Origin: Hyphomicrobiales bacterium
GTDB taxonomy: Bacteria > Pseudomonadota > Alphaproteobacteria > Rhizobiales > Rhizobiaceae
Direction of reading: 5' to 3'
Assembly (NCBI GenBank): GCA_900469475.1
Contig: UBXG01000028.1
Location: forward strand, 95,618-159,617
Length of the DNA stretch: 64,000 nt
The notes under the pieces were generated by a model. That model was given only the letters and a program-made list of their open reading frames with translations. It ran no database searches and was not told the origin of the DNA. This document shows, one piece after another, positions 36,305 to 44,771 of this stretch; the first letter of the stretch is position 1, and every line of letters starts with the position of its first letter. The translations under genes were made by a program, and so were the position numbers.

Positions 36305-36787
36305 ATGAAGGCCTGAGAAAGAAGAGCATCAAAGAATTGGCGCGGCGGCTTTTTCCGGCTGTGGCTTATAGGCAGCAGCGCATGTTGGCTGATCGGAATC
36401 AGCTATTTCGCTTTTGGCGTTTTAGCCAAGCCTGCGCCGTTGGAAATGCCATGGAACACTGATTGGACAAAGCCTTCTTATGAGGTGAGCTATGCCCCCG
36501 GGAAAGGCCCTTGGCCTGATGCGTTTTCTGAGATGTCTTCCGATCTCGCCCAACAATGGGATGCCCTGATAAAGAAATGCGAGTTGGTTGCAGTACAGTT
36601 TCCGGACCATTCAACAGCCTATCTTTCATCAGCTCTAACGAAAGATGATCGGAACTTTTTGGCAAAGCTGTTTTGGGATCAACGATATTACCGCTACTTT
36701 GCCAAAGTGTGGCCGTGGCTTGCCAGCGCTTTTGGCAGTTACCCGCCTACCACTTGTCGCGACCGATGTCTTAGCGGCTCGTTCTGA
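36305..36787 (+). pseudogene. Small membrane-protein gene interrupted by an early stop
   Basis: The frame reads M-K-A-stop (ATG 36305, TGA 36314-36316) and then stays open in the same frame to 36787. The downstream part begins KNWRGGFFRLWLIGS, a basic start followed by a transmembrane helix ending near SYFAFGVLA. A charged, Trp-rich soluble part follows (EMPWNTDWTKPSYE; FWDQRYYRYFAKVW). The WRGFFRLWL opening recalls small rhizobial inner-membrane proteins. No ATG/GTG/TTG occurs before the helix, so a nonsense mutation of codon 4 is the simplest reading. If translated from TTG 36440 or ATG 36446, the product would lack the helix. The 3' end overlaps the convergent cytochrome gene by 17 bases. 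Confidence 0.45.
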
Positions 36788-37319
36788 ACCTTGCGTGGCA
36801 AGTCGTGCAGGTCTGCATCATCAAGTGGAAGATGTGCTCGGCAGGAATGGATGCCAGTTGTGCCTTGCTCTGGACGTGAGTCCCGAACGGGCCTCCGCCC
36901 ATCGCCTCGCCGGGCTTCATCCGCATGCTCTCTGTCATCGCTCCGGGGTTCTCGACAGCGGCCGCCTCTAGCGCCCGCGCATAATCGCGCAGATCGTTCG
37001 CCAAAGCGCCGAAGCGTTCGCGTTCGGCGCCGATCTCGGAGGTGGCCTTCGAGCCTGGATCGCCCAATCCTTGCGCGAAATGACCAGCCAGCACCGTACC
37101 GGATCTGGCGCTGATCGCAGCGGCAGCCCTCTCGAATTCCATCGACGAATAGCTGCCAGGGTCGCGGAACATCTCCGCCATGGTCTTCGTAGCAGTTGCC
37201 ATGGCCTTCATGTCGGCCTGTCGGAGCACGACGAGGTCTTGCGCTGCAAAAGCGATGGAGGCGAGCACGGCGGCGAGAGCCACCAAACTGAAGAGCGGCA
37301 CCATTTTGGAAACAATCAT
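36771..37319 (-). CDS. Periplasmic cytochrome c556/c'-like protein
   Basis: This 182-residue protein has a Sec signal peptide (VPLFSLVALAAVLASIAFAA). It carries one haem motif CTTCH at the C-terminus followed by ARFR, the arrangement of four-helix cytochrome c556/c' proteins. An R/K-rich helical body (ERFGALANDLRDYARALEAAA) precedes it. A role as an electron carrier or gas-binding cytochrome is typical for the family. No partner redox gene is adjacent. Confidence 0.8.
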   Translation of the reverse strand: MIVSKMVPLFSLVALAAVLASIAFAAQDLVVLRQADMKAMATATKTMAEMFRDPGSYSSMEFERAAAAISARSGTVLAGHFAQGLGDPGSKATSEIGAERERFGALANDLRDYARALEAAAVENPGAMTESMRMKPGEAMGGGPFGTHVQSKAQLASIPAEHIFHLMMQTCTTCHARFRTSR

Positions 37320-37546
37320 AAGAACCCCGCACGTTCGATGGCTTCAATAGAGACTTTAGCGAAGCCATCATCGCCGTCTGTCTGACGTCCATCCTCTCGG
37401 TTTCGAAGCGGGCAAAAAGAGGGCGCGGAGCACCCTTCATCCTAGGCTGTCATTCGACGGGAACTTTCTGCGCAGGGGCGGCAGCCACCACGCAGTCCTG
37501 CATGGCGCCAATGATCTGAATGCACCAACAGTGACCACCACCGGCC

Positions 37547-39121
37547 TCAGACATCGAAGAAATTGAAGTGGAACGCGCTGACGCCCATCAAAGCATGTTG
37601 TGCACCGGAGACATCTGCGCCGTTGTAGGTAGCACCATCCAAATACAGATTTCGGTCGGTGGTGGGTGTCCCGCCCCACGCGTCGTTCAGGAATGTCACG
37701 CTCGCGTCATGGACACCTTTGTCCCAATCACCCTGCACCACCAAGTGATCTGACTGGCCAGAGCCGTGAAGAAAGTGCGCCGTCTGTATATCACCGATTT
37801 GCTTTCCGTCGACGGTAACCCTGTACTGGGCGTCGCCAAGATAGGCATCCTCGCTGATCAACAAAACGAGTTTGTCGGCTCCGGTACCGATCGTGGTCCC
37901 GCCGCTCGCTGGCGGAGGAACAGTTACCGGAGGCGTCGGGGTGGTAGCGGGAGGGTTAGAAACTATATTGAAGTGGAATGCACTCACACCCATCAAAGCA
38001 TGTTGCGCGCCGGAGACATCCGCGCCGTTGTAGGTAGCACCATCCAAATACAGATTTCGGTCGGTGGTGGGTGTCCCGCCCCACGCGTCGTTCAGGAACG
38101 TCACGCTCACGTCATGGACACCTTGGTCCCAATCACCCTGCACCACCAAGTGATCTGACTGGCCAGAGCCGTGAGGAGAGTGCGCCGTTTGTATATCACC
38201 GATTTGTATTCCGTCGACGGTAACCCTGTACTGGGCGTCGCCAAGATAGGCATCCTCGCTGATCAACAAAACGAGTTTGTCGGCTCCGGTACCGATCGTG
38301 GTCCCGTCGCTCGCTGGCGGAGGAACGGTTACCGGAGGCGTCGGAGTGGTAGCGGGAAGGTGAGAATACACGCGGATATAATCGATCTGCTCTGAAATCG
38401 GCGCTTTGGTAACATCCGCATTGTTATTGGGATCGTCCTGCGTGGCCAGATCGGCCAAGAGATACATTGGCCCATGCATATCACTGGGTGTAGCCTTCGT
38501 TCCCATAAGCTGACCATCGACGTAGAAGCCTAGGGTATCGGCGTTCCAATCCAATCCATATGTATGAAAACCGGATGGCTGAGCGAGCTCGCTATAGACC
38601 TGCAAATTTTGTTGCCAGTTAAGATTCGGCGCGGCATCGGTCGTGTGAATACCGCTATATATGCCCTTCTCGAAACTTCCATAGTTTTCGACGACATCAA
38701 GTTCCTGCCAGTGCCCGGCATTATTGGGATCGGCTATCATATGGTCCGGTAGAAGCCAGAATGCGGCCCATGCTCCCGGAAGGTTCGAGAAATCGGCCCG
38801 CATCTCGAAGTAGCCATATGTTTGCGAAAAATGCCCTTGCGTCGTTATCAGGCCAGACTCCCAGCTGCCGGGGAAGCCGGATGCGGTGTGGTCGGGCACG
38901 GCCGTAATCTTCAACACACCGTTGTTCACTTCGAAAGGATCGTAACCCGACGAAGGGTCAACGAATGAAGAATGACCAAAGCCGATATCAGAATTGGCGT
39001 CATAGCGCCATTGCGGACGGATATCGGCCCAAGTCGTGCCGTTACCAGTCTGAGAAATGCTGCGTGTGTTGAACTCGTCGTCAAACGTCAGTTGGTATTG
39101 GGTAAGATCGATCGTAGACAT
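37547..39121 (-). CDS. GH16 endo-beta-glycanase with two C-terminal carbohydrate-binding modules
   Basis: This 524-residue extracellular enzyme has a GH16 jelly-roll catalytic domain at about residues 5-255, with the ELDVVE motif (about 139-144) supplying nucleophile and acid/base glutamates. Two near-identical 135-residue units follow, each a proline/threonine linker plus a Ca-dependent CBM60-like module (LVLLISEDAYLGDAQY, FLNDAWGG, DRNLYLDGATYNG). There is no N-terminal signal peptide; the protein ends in a hydrophobic FHFNFFDV, as type I secretion substrates often do. The ATG at 39121 has GGAGG upstream; a longer frame from 39181 lacks support. Rhizobial relatives such as ExsH and PlyA cut succinoglycan or related exopolysaccharide. 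It lies downstream of an RTX-like gene and a PrsDE-like exporter. Confidence 0.85.
   Translation of the reverse strand: MSTIDLTQYQLTFDDEFNTRSISQTGNGTTWADIRPQWRYDANSDIGFGHSSFVDPSSGYDPFEVNNGVLKITAVPDHTASGFPGSWESGLITTQGHFSQTYGYFEMRADFSNLPGAWAAFWLLPDHMIADPNNAGHWQELDVVENYGSFEKGIYSGIHTTDAAPNLNWQQNLQVYSELAQPSGFHTYGLDWNADTLGFYVDGQLMGTKATPSDMHGPMYLLADLATQDDPNNNADVTKAPISEQIDYIRVYSHLPATTPTPPVTVPPPASDGTTIGTGADKLVLLISEDAYLGDAQYRVTVDGIQIGDIQTAHSPHGSGQSDHLVVQGDWDQGVHDVSVTFLNDAWGGTPTTDRNLYLDGATYNGADVSGAQHALMGVSAFHFNIVSNPPATTPTPPVTVPPPASGGTTIGTGADKLVLLISEDAYLGDAQYRVTVDGKQIGDIQTAHFLHGSGQSDHLVVQGDWDKGVHDASVTFLNDAWGGTPTTDRNLYLDGATYNGADVSGAQHALMGVSAFHFNFFDV
37560..38370 (-). repeat. 405-bp tandem duplication encoding the two binding modules
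   Basis: Two adjacent copies, about 37560-37964 and 37965-38370, differ at only scattered bases. For example, the CCATCAAAGCATGTTG block recurs at 37585 and 37990, exactly 405 bp (135 codons) apart. High nucleotide identity indicates recent duplication or ongoing gene conversion. The in-frame length means copy number could vary without breaking the protein. Confidence 0.9.
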
Positions 39122-39306
39122 CTCTACCTCCACGACAAATTGGTCCGCTCCGGTTTTCGCCATTGCGTGGACCGCCAACATGCAATGCCAACAAAATGCA
39201 AATACGCGACAATACAGGGGTACTATATCCCGCTGTCCGATGGCACCCTCGTCAAATTGACGCTGCTGCCTCTCGGCTCATCCCCAAAGGGCCTTAACTC
39301 CGCTGC

Positions 39307-40599
39307 TTATGCAAACAGAAAGTCATGCGCCAGCAGCGCATGCTGACTGTGCACGACCACACCACCCGTACCGAATACAATCGTGGTGTCGTGCGTAACT
39401 GGATCGAACGCTGAGATAATATTGAGCTGGCTGAAGTCTTTGATTCCCAGTGCCGAGACGTCGATATGGTCGACTCCCCAATTCGACCCTACCCCGCAAG
39501 CGCCCTGACCAAAATCCTCGATTTTGTCACTGCCGTTACTGGGCTTGAATATAAACGTGTCATTTCCACCTTCGGCGTGGCCGACCATTACCTGTGCATC
39601 ACCCCACATGTCCTCGTTGCCGTTGCCGCTGATCAGGGTGTCGTTGCCGCCATGGGAATTACCGGACATCTTCACCGCGTCGCCAATCAGGGTAATAGGC
39701 CCGTCCGTGTGACGAACCGCAGAGACGTTCAGTACGTCGTCGCCTCCATGCGCATGGCCCGACATTATTTGCGCATCGCCCACGATCATGTCATTTGCGT
39801 TTTGTTGCGCCCTGACGAGCAGGCTGTCGTTACCACCACGGGCATTGCCCGACATGCTATTCGCATCGCCATAGGCCAGAACGGCCCCGACGGAAGCAAC
39901 GTTCATTGTATCGTTGCCGCCAACGGCATGATCACCGAGATCACCACCGGCATCGCCGTAAAACGTCACGCTGTCTTCGAGCTGCGTATTGATAATGTCA
40001 TTACCGCCATGCGCGTGACCGGACATGTCTTTGCCCGCATCGCCGTAGAATGTAACGAAACCTTCCGAGTTACCGTCCGTGACTGTGTCATCGCCACCCA
40101 CGGCATGGCTCTTCATGTCCCCGCCAGCGTCGCCGTAGATCGTGAAAGTGCTCTGAAACGCAGAAAGCTGAAACGTATCGTTGCCTCCCGCTGCGTGCCC
40201 TGACATATCCTTTCCGGCGTCACCATACATGGCGACCGTGATGTTGGTTGGGCTTGGAGCTACGCTGAAAACATCGTTGCCGCCTTTCGCGCTGTCAGAG
40301 AGACTACCTCCCGCGTCCCCAAACAAGTTGGTCGTAGTACTGCTTGATCCAGTTATCTGGACGAACAGAAAATCGTCGCCGCCGATCGCGTGATCAGCGA
40401 TATTTCCGACGGCATCGCCATAAAAGCTGCCCGAGCCATGTATGGTCAGATTATCGTTGCCGCCCGTGGAGTGATCCAACAGGCTGCCTCCGGCATCCCC
40501 GTAAAGGATGTTCGTCGAATCCGGCGCTATCAATATATCGTCCGAGCCGATTTGATGATCGGTTAAATTCGCCGTTGTTATGGGAATTACTTTAATCAT
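39307..40599 (-). CDS. RTX-like repeat protein, putative type I secretion substrate
   Basis: This 430-residue protein is built mainly of eleven repeats of about 27-36 residues with the core (Y/F)GDA...M.GHA.GGNDT, between about residues 30 and 345. The Asp/Gly-rich GGND-type turns resemble Ca-binding beta-roll repeats but are not the standard nonapeptide. The C-terminal 85 residues (SDKIEDFGQG, DHIDVSALGIKDF, ending HDFLFA) match the serralysin-type RTX C-terminal region that carries the secretion signal. No enzymatic domain or signal peptide is seen. The ATG at 40599 is preceded by GGAGGGG. Placed between exporter genes and a secreted GH16 glycanase, it may be an adhesin, matrix protein or co-factor of the glycanase. 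Confidence 0.8.
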   Translation of the reverse strand: MIKVIPITTANLTDHQIGSDDILIAPDSTNILYGDAGGSLLDHSTGGNDNLTIHGSGSFYGDAVGNIADHAIGGDDFLFVQITGSSSTTTNLFGDAGGSLSDSAKGGNDVFSVAPSPTNITVAMYGDAGKDMSGHAAGGNDTFQLSAFQSTFTIYGDAGGDMKSHAVGGDDTVTDGNSEGFVTFYGDAGKDMSGHAHGGNDIINTQLEDSVTFYGDAGGDLGDHAVGGNDTMNVASVGAVLAYGDANSMSGNARGGNDSLLVRAQQNANDMIVGDAQIMSGHAHGGDDVLNVSAVRHTDGPITLIGDAVKMSGNSHGGNDTLISGNGNEDMWGDAQVMVGHAEGGNDTFIFKPSNGSDKIEDFGQGACGVGSNWGVDHIDVSALGIKDFSQLNIISAFDPVTHDTTIVFGTGGVVVHSQHALLAHDFLFA

Positions 40600-40753
40600 C
40601 TCGGCCCCTCCAAGCTTAAATGAAATTTCACCTTGCGACCGAACCCCCCTGAAATCAAGGGTCAAATCAAGCTCGCCTCCTATCCTATTGATCCTGCAGA
40701 CTAGGTTTTTTAGCTGCAGCGAATTAAGCGAAGCGAAATAGGAGAGCGCGGCG

Positions 40754-42064
40754 CTATTCTTCGCGAAAGGCTCGCGCCATCTGATCTGCCATCGGCTTTG
40801 TCAAATAGGTCAGTACCGTTCTATCACCGGTCTGCAAGAAGGCCTCGACCGGCATGCCGGAGACGGGCGTCAGCTTTCCGAGCCGCGCCCACTCTTCCTT
40901 CGATACGCTGGCGCGAAGGACGTAATAACTTGCACTGGAATGCTGGTCAGTGGTCGGCTCGGCCGAGATCTTGGTGACTTGCGCGTTCAGTTGAGGCGTA
41001 TCCCGCTGATTGAACGCTGAAAACCTAAGCATGACCGGCTGCCCGACGGTTACCTGGTCGATATCCTGCGGCGACAGTTTAAGCTCGGCGACAAGCGCGT
41101 CCCGATCCGGCACAATCTGCATAATGGTTTCTCCGGGCGATATCACGGCACCCGCCGCATGCACGCTCAGATGATCGATGATACCGGCCTGTGGTGCTCT
41201 TATGTCGATCCGCTTCAGATCATCCTTTGCGGCGACCAGTCGCTCCATGAATTGCCCGGTGTCGCTCTGCGTTTGACGCAGTTGCTCCGAAACCTCGGCG
41301 CTGTGATCGTCGTCAACTTGCGTGATTTGCAGCTCCGTCTCGGTCATCTTGCCTTTCGCCTGTGCGATGCTCGAAACGAGATTACCGAGTTCTCCGGTCA
41401 AGCTGGCACTTTCGCGCTGTAGCGCATAGACCTTCGCCGCAGGGATGATGCCCTTATCGAACAGCCCTTGAAGGCTGGAAAGCTCCTTGGCGATCAGATC
41501 GATCTCCCTGCGCTTGCCATTCTCTTGCGCAACCAGACCCTCCACCTCCTGGCTCAGTTGCTGGATACGCTCGCTCAGCTGTGATTTACGGCTTTGCCTG
41601 GATGCCAATCGATCTTCGAACAGACGCGTCTCGCCGGCGATCGTGCGCGCGACTTCGTCTTCGTCGGCCCGCGAAAGCAGTTCCGCCGAAAAGGCGATCG
41701 CTGGCGCGCCGTCGCGTTCCGCTACCAGCCGCGCCGTTCTCGCGGACAGTTCATCCAATCGTTTTCGTATGATCGCGAGATTGGCGTTCGTTTGCGTATC
41801 GTCGAGATGGATCAAAAGCTGCCCAGCATCGACACGATCACCGTTCTTGACTTGAATGTCGCCGACAACTCCCCCTTTGAGATGCTGAACTGATTTTACA
41901 TAGCTGTCGACCGCAAGCGTTCCGGGGGCAATGACCGCACCCGAGATCTCGGTGGTCGCAGCGAGGCCACCGATCACGCCGACAAGCAGGACGATCGTCC
42001 CAAACGCCGCAACGGAAAGCCGGCGTATCGAACGCTCGCTGGGTGACGGCTGCGCTGTGCTCAT
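40754..42064 (-). CDS. prsE: Type I secretion periplasmic adaptor, HlyD/PrsE-like
   Basis: This 436-residue membrane-fusion protein has one N-terminal transmembrane helix (TIVLLVGVIGGLAATTEISGAVIAPG begins near residue 18), a lipoyl half-motif (VQHLKGGVVGDIQVKNGDRV), a long coiled coil (about residues 100-280), a second lipoyl half (DIRAPQAGIIDHL) and the C-terminal beta-barrel region. It bridges the exporter ATPase to a TolC-type outer-membrane channel encoded elsewhere. Its ATG overlaps the exporter stop (ATGA). The symbol follows the rhizobial glycanase exporter PrsDE. Confidence 0.85.
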   Translation of the reverse strand: MSTAQPSPSERSIRRLSVAAFGTIVLLVGVIGGLAATTEISGAVIAPGTLAVDSYVKSVQHLKGGVVGDIQVKNGDRVDAGQLLIHLDDTQTNANLAIIRKRLDELSARTARLVAERDGAPAIAFSAELLSRADEDEVARTIAGETRLFEDRLASRQSRKSQLSERIQQLSQEVEGLVAQENGKRREIDLIAKELSSLQGLFDKGIIPAAKVYALQRESASLTGELGNLVSSIAQAKGKMTETELQITQVDDDHSAEVSEQLRQTQSDTGQFMERLVAAKDDLKRIDIRAPQAGIIDHLSVHAAGAVISPGETIMQIVPDRDALVAELKLSPQDIDQVTVGQPVMLRFSAFNQRDTPQLNAQVTKISAEPTTDQHSSASYYVLRASVSKEEWARLGKLTPVSGMPVEAFLQTGDRTVLTYLTKPMADQMARAFREE

Positions 42065-43809
42065 GATCCGGCGTCCTCGCCGGCGACCATCAGGCGGACT
42101 GCACTCTGTTTGATTGGTTGCTTCACCGGCTTTCCGAGGACCATGTCCTTAGGTCCAAACGCCTGCAGACGTCCCGCGGCGATGACCATCAACATGTCGG
42201 CCGCCACCAAAGCGCTCGGCCGGTGGGCGATGACCATTGCGATGCCGCCCCGCGCGCCAACGCCGAGGAGAGCTTGGGTCAGAGCCGCATCGCCTTCTGC
42301 ATCGAGATTGGAATTGGGTTCATCCAGCACCACCAAAAACGGATCGCCATAGAGCGCTCGCGCAAGCGCAATGCGCTGCCGTTGCCCAGCGGAAAGCCGG
42401 GAGCCCCCCTCCCCGATCATCGTATCGAAGCCCTGCGGCAGTTCTACGATCATGTCATAGACGCCGGCAGACTTTGCAGCAGCGACAACCAATTTCGATG
42501 AAGGCTGCTTTTCAAAACGGGCGATGTTCTCGGCAATCGAACCATCGAAGAGGCTGACATCCTGTGGAAGATAGCCGATGTGGCGCCCAAGTTCCGAGGG
42601 ATCCCATTGCGCGAGAGCGGCGTGATCAAGGCGTACCGAGCCGATCGTCGTCGGCCAGAGGCCGGTGACCGCGCGCGCAAGGGACGACTTTCCCGAGGCG
42701 CTGGGACCAATGACCCCCAATATGGTCCCGGCCGATATGTCAAACGAGATGTTACGAAGGATGAGTTCACGGCTTCCCGGGGAGGCGAGACTCAGACCGT
42801 CCACCGTCAATTTCGATCTGGGCGCCGGCAAGCTCACGCTCCAGTCTCCGGCAGGCAGGATTTCAAGCAGTCTGACAAGGCGCAACCAGCTTTGTCGGGC
42901 AGCAACGAATGCCTTCCATTGGCCGATAGCAAGCTCCACCGGTGCGAGCGCCCGGCTGACCAGGATCGAGCTTGCGATCATGATGCCACCCGTCGCTTCC
43001 TGCCGGATGACGAGGACTGCGCCAACCGCAAGCACGGCAGACTGAAGCATCATGCGAAGGATGCGGGAGGTGGTCGTCAGGATTCCGGTTACGTTGGCGG
43101 CGGCAAGTTGATTTTCGAGATAGGCGCCGTTCAGATCGGCCCATCGTTCCGCCATCCGACTGACGAAACCCATTGCGACAACCGCTTCCCAGTTTCGTCG
43201 TACACCTTCAGCAAAGGCAAGGCGCGCTGCAGACTGTTTGGCCGCCTCGGCTGCCGGACGTTGCGACAAGATCTCGGCAAGAACGGTCAGAGCGATGAGA
43301 ACGATGGCGCCGCAGGTCGCGGTCAGCCCGATCCAGAAGTGGAAAAGAAAGCACAATCCGAGATAAAGCGGTATCCATGGCAGGTCGAACAGGGCGATCG
43401 GACCGGTGCTGGAGAGAAAAGATCGAACTCTGTCCAGATCGCGAACTGACTGCATTCCATCGCCTGCCGCCGGCATTACTTGTGGTTGAAGCACCAGCGA
43501 GGCAAAGACCTTACCGTTCATCCGCTCGTCCAGCGCCACGCCAACGTGCGCCAGGAGCATCGAACGCAGCAGCTCAAGAGCGCCGTGAAACACGAAAAGG
43601 GTTGCAGCGATGATCGCAATACCGACCAGTGTCGAAAGGCTGTGACCGGGAATTACCCGGTCGTAGACCTGAAGCATAAAAAAGGAACCTGTCAGGGCCA
43701 GTACGCTGATCACGGCACTCGTAATCGCGATGCTGAAGAACGCCTTTCGAAGGGACGTGAGCACCGCCATCAGAAATGTTCGAGGCAATTTTTTCGACGG
43801 AAGAGCCAT
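42061..43809 (-). CDS. prsD: Type I secretion ABC transporter, HlyB/PrsD-like (no peptidase domain)
   Basis: This 582-residue inner-membrane exporter has about six transmembrane helices (residues 20-310) and an ATPase domain with Walker A GPSASGKSSL, signature LSAGQRQRIALARALYG and Walker B LVVLDEPNSNLD. It lacks an N-terminal C39 peptidase domain, as is usual for exporters of RTX-type substrates. It is the first gene of the four-gene secretion unit (exporter, adaptor, RTX-like protein, glycanase), all on the minus strand. Confidence 0.9.
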   Translation of the reverse strand: MALPSKKLPRTFLMAVLTSLRKAFFSIAITSAVISVLALTGSFFMLQVYDRVIPGHSLSTLVGIAIIAATLFVFHGALELLRSMLLAHVGVALDERMNGKVFASLVLQPQVMPAAGDGMQSVRDLDRVRSFLSSTGPIALFDLPWIPLYLGLCFLFHFWIGLTATCGAIVLIALTVLAEILSQRPAAEAAKQSAARLAFAEGVRRNWEAVVAMGFVSRMAERWADLNGAYLENQLAAANVTGILTTTSRILRMMLQSAVLAVGAVLVIRQEATGGIMIASSILVSRALAPVELAIGQWKAFVAARQSWLRLVRLLEILPAGDWSVSLPAPRSKLTVDGLSLASPGSRELILRNISFDISAGTILGVIGPSASGKSSLARAVTGLWPTTIGSVRLDHAALAQWDPSELGRHIGYLPQDVSLFDGSIAENIARFEKQPSSKLVVAAAKSAGVYDMIVELPQGFDTMIGEGGSRLSAGQRQRIALARALYGDPFLVVLDEPNSNLDAEGDAALTQALLGVGARGGIAMVIAHRPSALVAADMLMVIAAGRLQAFGPKDMVLGKPVKQPIKQSAVRLMVAGEDAGS

Positions 43810-44291
43810 GTAGCTTCAGTCCTTCATTTATCGCCGCCCGAGGATAAATATCGAAATGGATTATTATTACGAAACTACATGTATATCTATTCACAAATAC
43901 AGCAAAATATCCAATTCTTATTTGTATATACAACTTCAAAGTCGATCTGAAGGGTAACACAACTCGGCGCGCGACTCGCCACGTCTACTGGAAGCGACAC
44001 TACTGAGATGAAAAGTGGCCGCGACTCTGGTGCACAAGTCTATCAAACAGTAGCTGACATGGTGGCGCTCCGCTGCAGGCAAACGCGTTCGGAAGATGAT
44101 CTAAGCTCTTGATTAGATTCGAATCGGCGACGGGTTGGTGAAATAGCTTAAGCATCTGAAAAGGTGGGCTCATGGCATAATGCCAATTTATGGAACTTGA
44201 CGGTCGCGAAAACGAGTGTCCGGCATGACGTACAAACGTCTTCATAAGGACGCATCCGCGCCCTCCTTCGTCAATTACCGGGCACTCCACC
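43810..44291. other. AT-rich upstream region of the secretion unit
   Basis: No credible gene is seen. The 150 bases nearest 43810 are markedly AT-rich and should hold the promoter of the exporter operon. TTGTATATACAA (43922-43933) is a perfect 12-bp palindrome about 115 nt upstream of the start codon and a candidate operator. The rest gives only short frames. Confidence 0.45.
43922..43933. promoter_or_regulatory. Palindrome TTGTATATACAA upstream of the exporter operon
   Basis: A perfect 12-bp palindrome in the AT-rich region ahead of the type I exporter gene. Its form fits a dimeric helix-turn-helix regulator site; the cognate regulator is unknown. Confidence 0.4.
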
Positions 44292-44581
44292 TTACAAGTG
44301 GTTGAAACGTCGCCTGACATGGTGTTCACAAAGCTTTTTCAGGTTTCGGAATGTCCGCAGTCCGAGATGGACGCTAAGTCTCGTGACGGTCGTTTGCGAA
44401 ACACTGCATTCCTTTGCAACCGTCGCGGCGCTTTCGAAAGCAATGAGGTCCGGCTCCTCTAACATTCGCTTTACCACTCGTTCCAGCTGAGGAGGGAATT
44501 GGATCCCCCCTGAGCTATGAGTTTTTTCAGCTGCTGCAATGTTCGTGGAAAACGGTCATTGTCGCTAACTTTATCCAGCAT
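44292..44581 (-). pseudogene. Remnant of an RpiR-family regulator (N-terminal HTH, frameshifted)
   Basis: On the minus strand, a first frame gives MLDKVSDNDRFPRTLQQLKKLI and then runs into a stop. The adjacent frame continues PPQLERVVKRMLEEPDLIAF and the helix-turn-helix SAATVAKECSVSQTTVTRLSVHLG. Joined, they make a normal RpiR N-terminal domain, so one frameshift lies around 44497-44515. The sequence stops after about 95 residues with no SIS domain. It is thus both frameshifted and truncated. It may be an old regulator of the flanking sugar operon or secretion unit. Confidence 0.6.
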
Positions 44582-44771
44582 TTCAACCTCACAGGAACTG
44601 TATGGGGACGTAGCAGTTGTGTTGTCCGGCAACCGTCGTTCTGCCGGGAAAATCACACTCACTGCACTAAGGCAGGCAGTTTACAGGAAAGTCAGTCCTT
44701 GCTTTGTGAAGATCGATTGGTCGTCCGCCTGGTAATGTACGCGGCTGCGAAGTTCCACGTCTGAAAGCTGT

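Noticed and set aside
37560..38370. Tandem 405-bp repeat as a CRISPR or mobile element
   Set aside because: The units are coding, in frame and contiguous, with no spacers or terminal inverted repeats.
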